Assembly (NCBI RefSeq): GCF_963675165.1 | Contig: NC_087383.1 | Location: 3,502,979 to 3,566,978, forward strand | Length of the DNA: 64,000 nucleotides | Direction of reading: 5' to 3' | Source of the DNA: Halichondria panicea | Taxonomy: Eukaryota > Porifera > Demospongiae > Suberitida > Halichondriidae | Program-made: the position numbers and the translations under genes | In this document: positions 60,801 through 64,000 of the stretch, piece after piece | Position numbering within the stretch: position 1 is the first letter of the stretch | Layout: the number at the start of each line of letters is the position of its first letter | The notes under the pieces: model-generated | Told to the model about the DNA's origin: nothing | Seen by the model: the letters and a program-made list of their open reading frames with translations, nothing else | Database searches by the model: none

Positions 60801-63800
60801 CTCCGCCCACGTTTGAACTCTGCTAGCTACGTGTACTGATAGCATGCCCTCTCTTCTTTTATACGCCCTTGATTATAGTGTTCTAGTTCACTCACATCTC
60901 CGTCAGTGGCGATGGCCTCCGCGGCATCTGCCATAACTCCGAGAGTTTGGAATGCAAACACACACAGCTCCCTTGTACACACACAAGGCTGGGGGAGAGA
61001 TACAACACATGAGCTTCTGTACAAATACACACAGTTCCCTTGTACACACACAAGACTGGAGGGAGAGATACAACACATGAGTTTCTGTAACTTAATTACA
61101 AAGCTCATAAAATTAATTATAAGCAAAACAATATGGATGGTTGGCAAATTTGAGTACAAAATTAATGAGAGCTGTGAATGGAAATCAGATTGTGAAGTAC
61201 ATCAAGATAATGATGGAACATACGTGTGCATGTAGAGGGCTTAGCAATGTGAGCTAGTGAAGATTCTCAAATTGTTTACGTACCTTTATGAGACCAGTCT
61301 CAATGATGTGTCTCTCATCACAGATAACACAAAATTCGTTTAAAGTGCAGATACGGTTGAGACCATACTGCAAGCACTGCACAACAGATTGAGGGACATA
61401 ATGATTTAGAGCTACTTGAATGTGTGTAGAGTACGAACCTGAACCAAAAATCCATTCTCTAAACCAGGCAGCTTCTTGCAGGCCTGTGAGTGACAATCAC
61501 CAGTGAACAATGAGCACAAAGCATTACCACCCACACACATACACACTTTACTGTATATAGTGACTACCATTGATAGTGGAGTTGTTAAATATGGACATTT
61601 TTAGGACCCATGCATTGTATAAAAAAAAATGTCCTAAATGGTACAAACAAGACAAGAGATTTGAGGTTGAGGTTCTTGCGGGGCCTCTACATTTTGGGTT
61701 TGCACCAAGTTCAAAATTTGGGATTTACATAAAGCATTTCCCTAAGACGAAGTATTATTGAAGCTGCATCCAACATAATATTGTGAATACAAGCACTCAC
61801 CATGGGGTCTGATTCTTCACTCCCCTCAGGGGATCTCATCTGAGCACCCAGCGAGTCCTGGCGGGAGAACTGAGGGCTGTGAGAGAGAGGTGGTATTTAA
61901 ATCACATAACAATATTATCAGATGGATTTAGAGCCGTACCTTGTCACCAGTGTGCCTAGTTCTCCTGGCTTCTCCAGTCCAGCACAGGCCGAGGAAAGAT
62001 CGACATCACTCGCTGACGTATCCACTGAAGCAGAATACATTGGTGGTACTATTGATTAGTTTGCATCACTTACAGTCCACCCTGTTCTTTTCAATGTCAG
62101 CATTTGAGAGATTCTTCCATTGCGAAGCAACAAAGTTTTCAATTATCCTGATTAGCAAGTAAATCGATAAATGCCAATTAATCAATCACTCCTACTTTTT
62201 CAGTTGGTTTCCAATAGCAACCTTCTTCCTATCTACCTTGGAGCTAGTGGGTGACTGGAACACCTCTACCTTGGGCTCTGGAAAGGGAGGGGGGCATGTT
62301 GTGGCAATAGCTAGAACCATCATTACCAAGTGGACATGCACGGAATTTTATTAAAATCTTACTGTAATGTTCAGCATTACCGTCGTACATTTGCACATTC
62401 TTACCTACTCCATTGAGGTACTTGCTCATGGTCCTAACGTGCAGCATGATGACCAGAGGCTCTCTTACTTTGACTCCCCATGCCAGAGCTATGTTTTCCT
62501 GTGGGGACGATTTAAACAATGAGTGAGAGTTCGAGAATTAAATGAGTGTGATCGTTAACAATATTGAGAGTTACGATTAACATTGAGGTTACGGAATCAA
62601 CTCACATCCATGAAGTTATTGAGGTCAATGTTAAAGAAAATGTCCATTTCATCAATTCCAGCATGTATTCTACAATTGAGAACAGAAACGATCATTTACA
62701 TTTCAAAGGTGCTCTGGCCATTATTGGTTACCTTGTCTCAATGGAGTTTCTTCCAAACAGCTGCTGAACTCGGATAACGTCCTCCTCTATGAGTGGGTGG
62801 AGGGTGTCCTCCGTCTCGTAACCCTGGATACGGTAACAATCAGTAAATGTATACCCCTCTCACTAGAAAGTGAACTTACATCATATGAGTCAAAGTCGTC
62901 ATCATCAAAGTCACTGGCATCGGTAGTGTATTCAGAGCTAGCTACGGATACCTGGGGGTACAGAAATTGTGGTCTACATGCAGGTGATCCTACAACACAG
63001 CCAGGTTAATAGTCTCCTTAAGTAGCTTGTGTTTCAACCTGTACTGGCAGGACACTTCTTTAAGTATTGTCACTGTTGGTCTGCCAGAAGGGTAACCGCT
63101 ATAACTTACACAAAGTGTGACACTTGCAGGTTTTACCACACTTAGGCATACAGTGTGTAGGGAGTCTCACCTGTGTGTTGAGCTGTAGGCAGTCTAGTTG
63201 GAAGCTCTCGGGAATGGTTAACTGACGCTCCCTGCACCAATCTGAGTGTGTATGTGTACGTGTAGGAGTAATGAGACTGCTTCAGGAAATAGGGTATTAA
63301 TGTTAATTACATATGCACCACATGACTACGGATCATACAAAGAGTTGTTATATATTATATACATGTACATGTGCATGTACATGTACATGTGCATGTACAT
63401 GCATTTCGTATTTACCAATTAATTAAAATGGCGTGCTAAAGAGAGACTCACCACTCACGAGCGACTTCAGTGCCCACTCTGCTGATTCTGACACTGAGCG
63501 TATGCCTCCTCCCTCCTGACAAACTACGACACCATCTGTGTGTACGGGGTAATCAGAGTGCATGTGTGTGTGTGTGGGTGTGGGGGCATGTGTGTGTGTG
63601 TGTGTGTGGGTGTGGGGGCATGTGTGTGTGTGTGTGGGTGTGGGGGCATGTGTGTGTGGAGGGGGGTATAGATTACTAAGAGATATAAGCAGAGGAAAGG
63701 GGGAAGCTCCTTTGGTTGCAAGCTACTACTTAACAGACTACAAATGAAACACGATGAATTTTCGAAGTGTATATAATAAACAAAAATGTAGATATAGTAG

Positions 63801-63895
63801 AGGTTATATGTTTAGAAACTAACCCACACCCACAACACACACACCTACCGGGGTAGTCTGCTCCAGTGAGTATTGTGTAATGGCTGTTCAGCGAT
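57867..63895 (-). CDS. PARP8: PARP6/PARP8-type mono-ADP-ribosyltransferase, 5' partial
   Basis: Transfers ADP-ribose from NAD+ to protein targets. Exons 5' to 3': 63849-63895, 63452-63523, 63171-63241, 62880-62951, 62732-62823, 62606-62669, 62405-62498, 62196-62277, 62074-62147, 61940-62024, 61801-61876, 61439-61483, 61284-61367, 60896-60988, 60452-60577, 60230-60295, 59909-59985, 59555-59603, 59381-59493, 59068-59140, 58824-58922, 58230-58293, 57867-58063; about 637 residues, all junctions in frame. PARP6/8-specific features in order: LAWGV and VEVFQ region, GNQLKKIIENFVASQW, a Cys-containing NEFCVICDERH segment, TRELCVFAFQTLGVM, FDPFPS, and the catalytic domain with SSPPAKE, FAFHGSNIENWHSI, HGAAHGSGVYLSP, FGY and DHVCTRFFFVFD. 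The first one or two N-terminal exons lie beyond 64000. The donor at 62196 (GTAGGA) is unusual but keeps phase. Confidence 0.9.
60667..60872. repeat. Hairpin of about 205 bp in a PARP intron
   Basis: AAGGGCGTATAAAAGAAGAG near 60668 recurs inverted at the right end, and GCAGAGTTCAAACGTGGGCG near 60710 is inverted near 60805. The arms of about 95 bp meet at 60765-60775. It could be a foldback transposon or the source of a structured RNA. Confidence 0.75.
60959..61091. repeat. 67-bp tandem duplication over a splice acceptor
   Basis: The acceptor and first bases of the 60896-60988 exon (minus strand CCAG then TTGTGTGTGTACAAGGGA) are repeated once about 67 bp upstream. Since 67 is not a multiple of three, use of the distal copy would shift frame. 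Confidence 0.8.
63559..63660. repeat. GT-rich minisatellite
   Basis: Three units of GCATGTGTGTGTGTG followed by GGGTGTGGGG in an intron of the PARP gene. A second short run of alternating ACATGT/ACATGC lies near 63360-63400. Confidence 0.9.
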
Positions 63896-64000
63896 CTGTG
63901 GAGGTAGAAAACAACAAGGAGAGGACCAAAATAAAGTAGGCCTCTAAATAGCAGGAAGCATTGATAAGTGAATATGAAAATGTTGCGGGTCTTTCAATTC

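Noticed and set aside
1-64000. tRNA, rRNA, CRISPR array, prokaryotic operon features or intact transposase genes
   Set aside because: None was recognised on reading both strands. The only tRNA-like sequence is the degraded B box in the SINE-like insert near 6950.

Overview
The window is nuclear DNA of an animal. Genes are split by mostly short GT-AG introns, intergenic DNA is AT-rich and full of small inverted-repeat elements, and the gene set is metazoan: a prenylated lamin, the sperm cation channel subunit CatSper2, a PARP6/8-type ADP-ribosyltransferase, an Ig-domain surface protein and carotenoid cleavage oxygenases. Compact introns, CatSper, a kelch-type relic and many MITE-like elements suggest an early-branching animal, most likely a sponge. 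That placement is inference; no rRNA or other diagnostic marker is present.

Layout. Positions 1-6190 (+): 3' part of a coiled-coil gene containing four tandem copies of a two-exon cassette. Positions 6260-32716 (-): three complete tandem carotenoid oxygenase genes, here called A (6260-12651), B (14533-23184) and C (25824-32716), each with the same exon phases. Positions 33061-40018 (+): two complete tandem CatSper2 genes; the first is divergent from oxygenase C across a 344-bp spacer. Positions 40480-46601 (+): a lamin of 617 codons ending in a CaaX box. Positions 48074-52390 (+): a probable GPI-anchored protein with five Ig-like domains. Positions 52791-55760: a cluster of related interspersed repeats. 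Positions 55799-56963 (-): a two-exon D-2-hydroxyacid dehydrogenase. About 57395-57535: a kelch-repeat relic. Positions 57867-63895 (-): 23 exons of a PARP6/8-like gene whose 5' end lies beyond the window.

Exon models were built by hand from translations, splice sites and phase consistency. For the oxygenase, channel, lamin, Ig, dehydrogenase and PARP genes every junction keeps frame and no internal stop is needed. The genes do not form one pathway. The main themes are local duplication (an exon cassette, three oxygenases, two CatSper2 genes), later sequence exchange between copies, and repeated insertion of non-autonomous transposons into introns, several with matching empty and filled sites inside the window.
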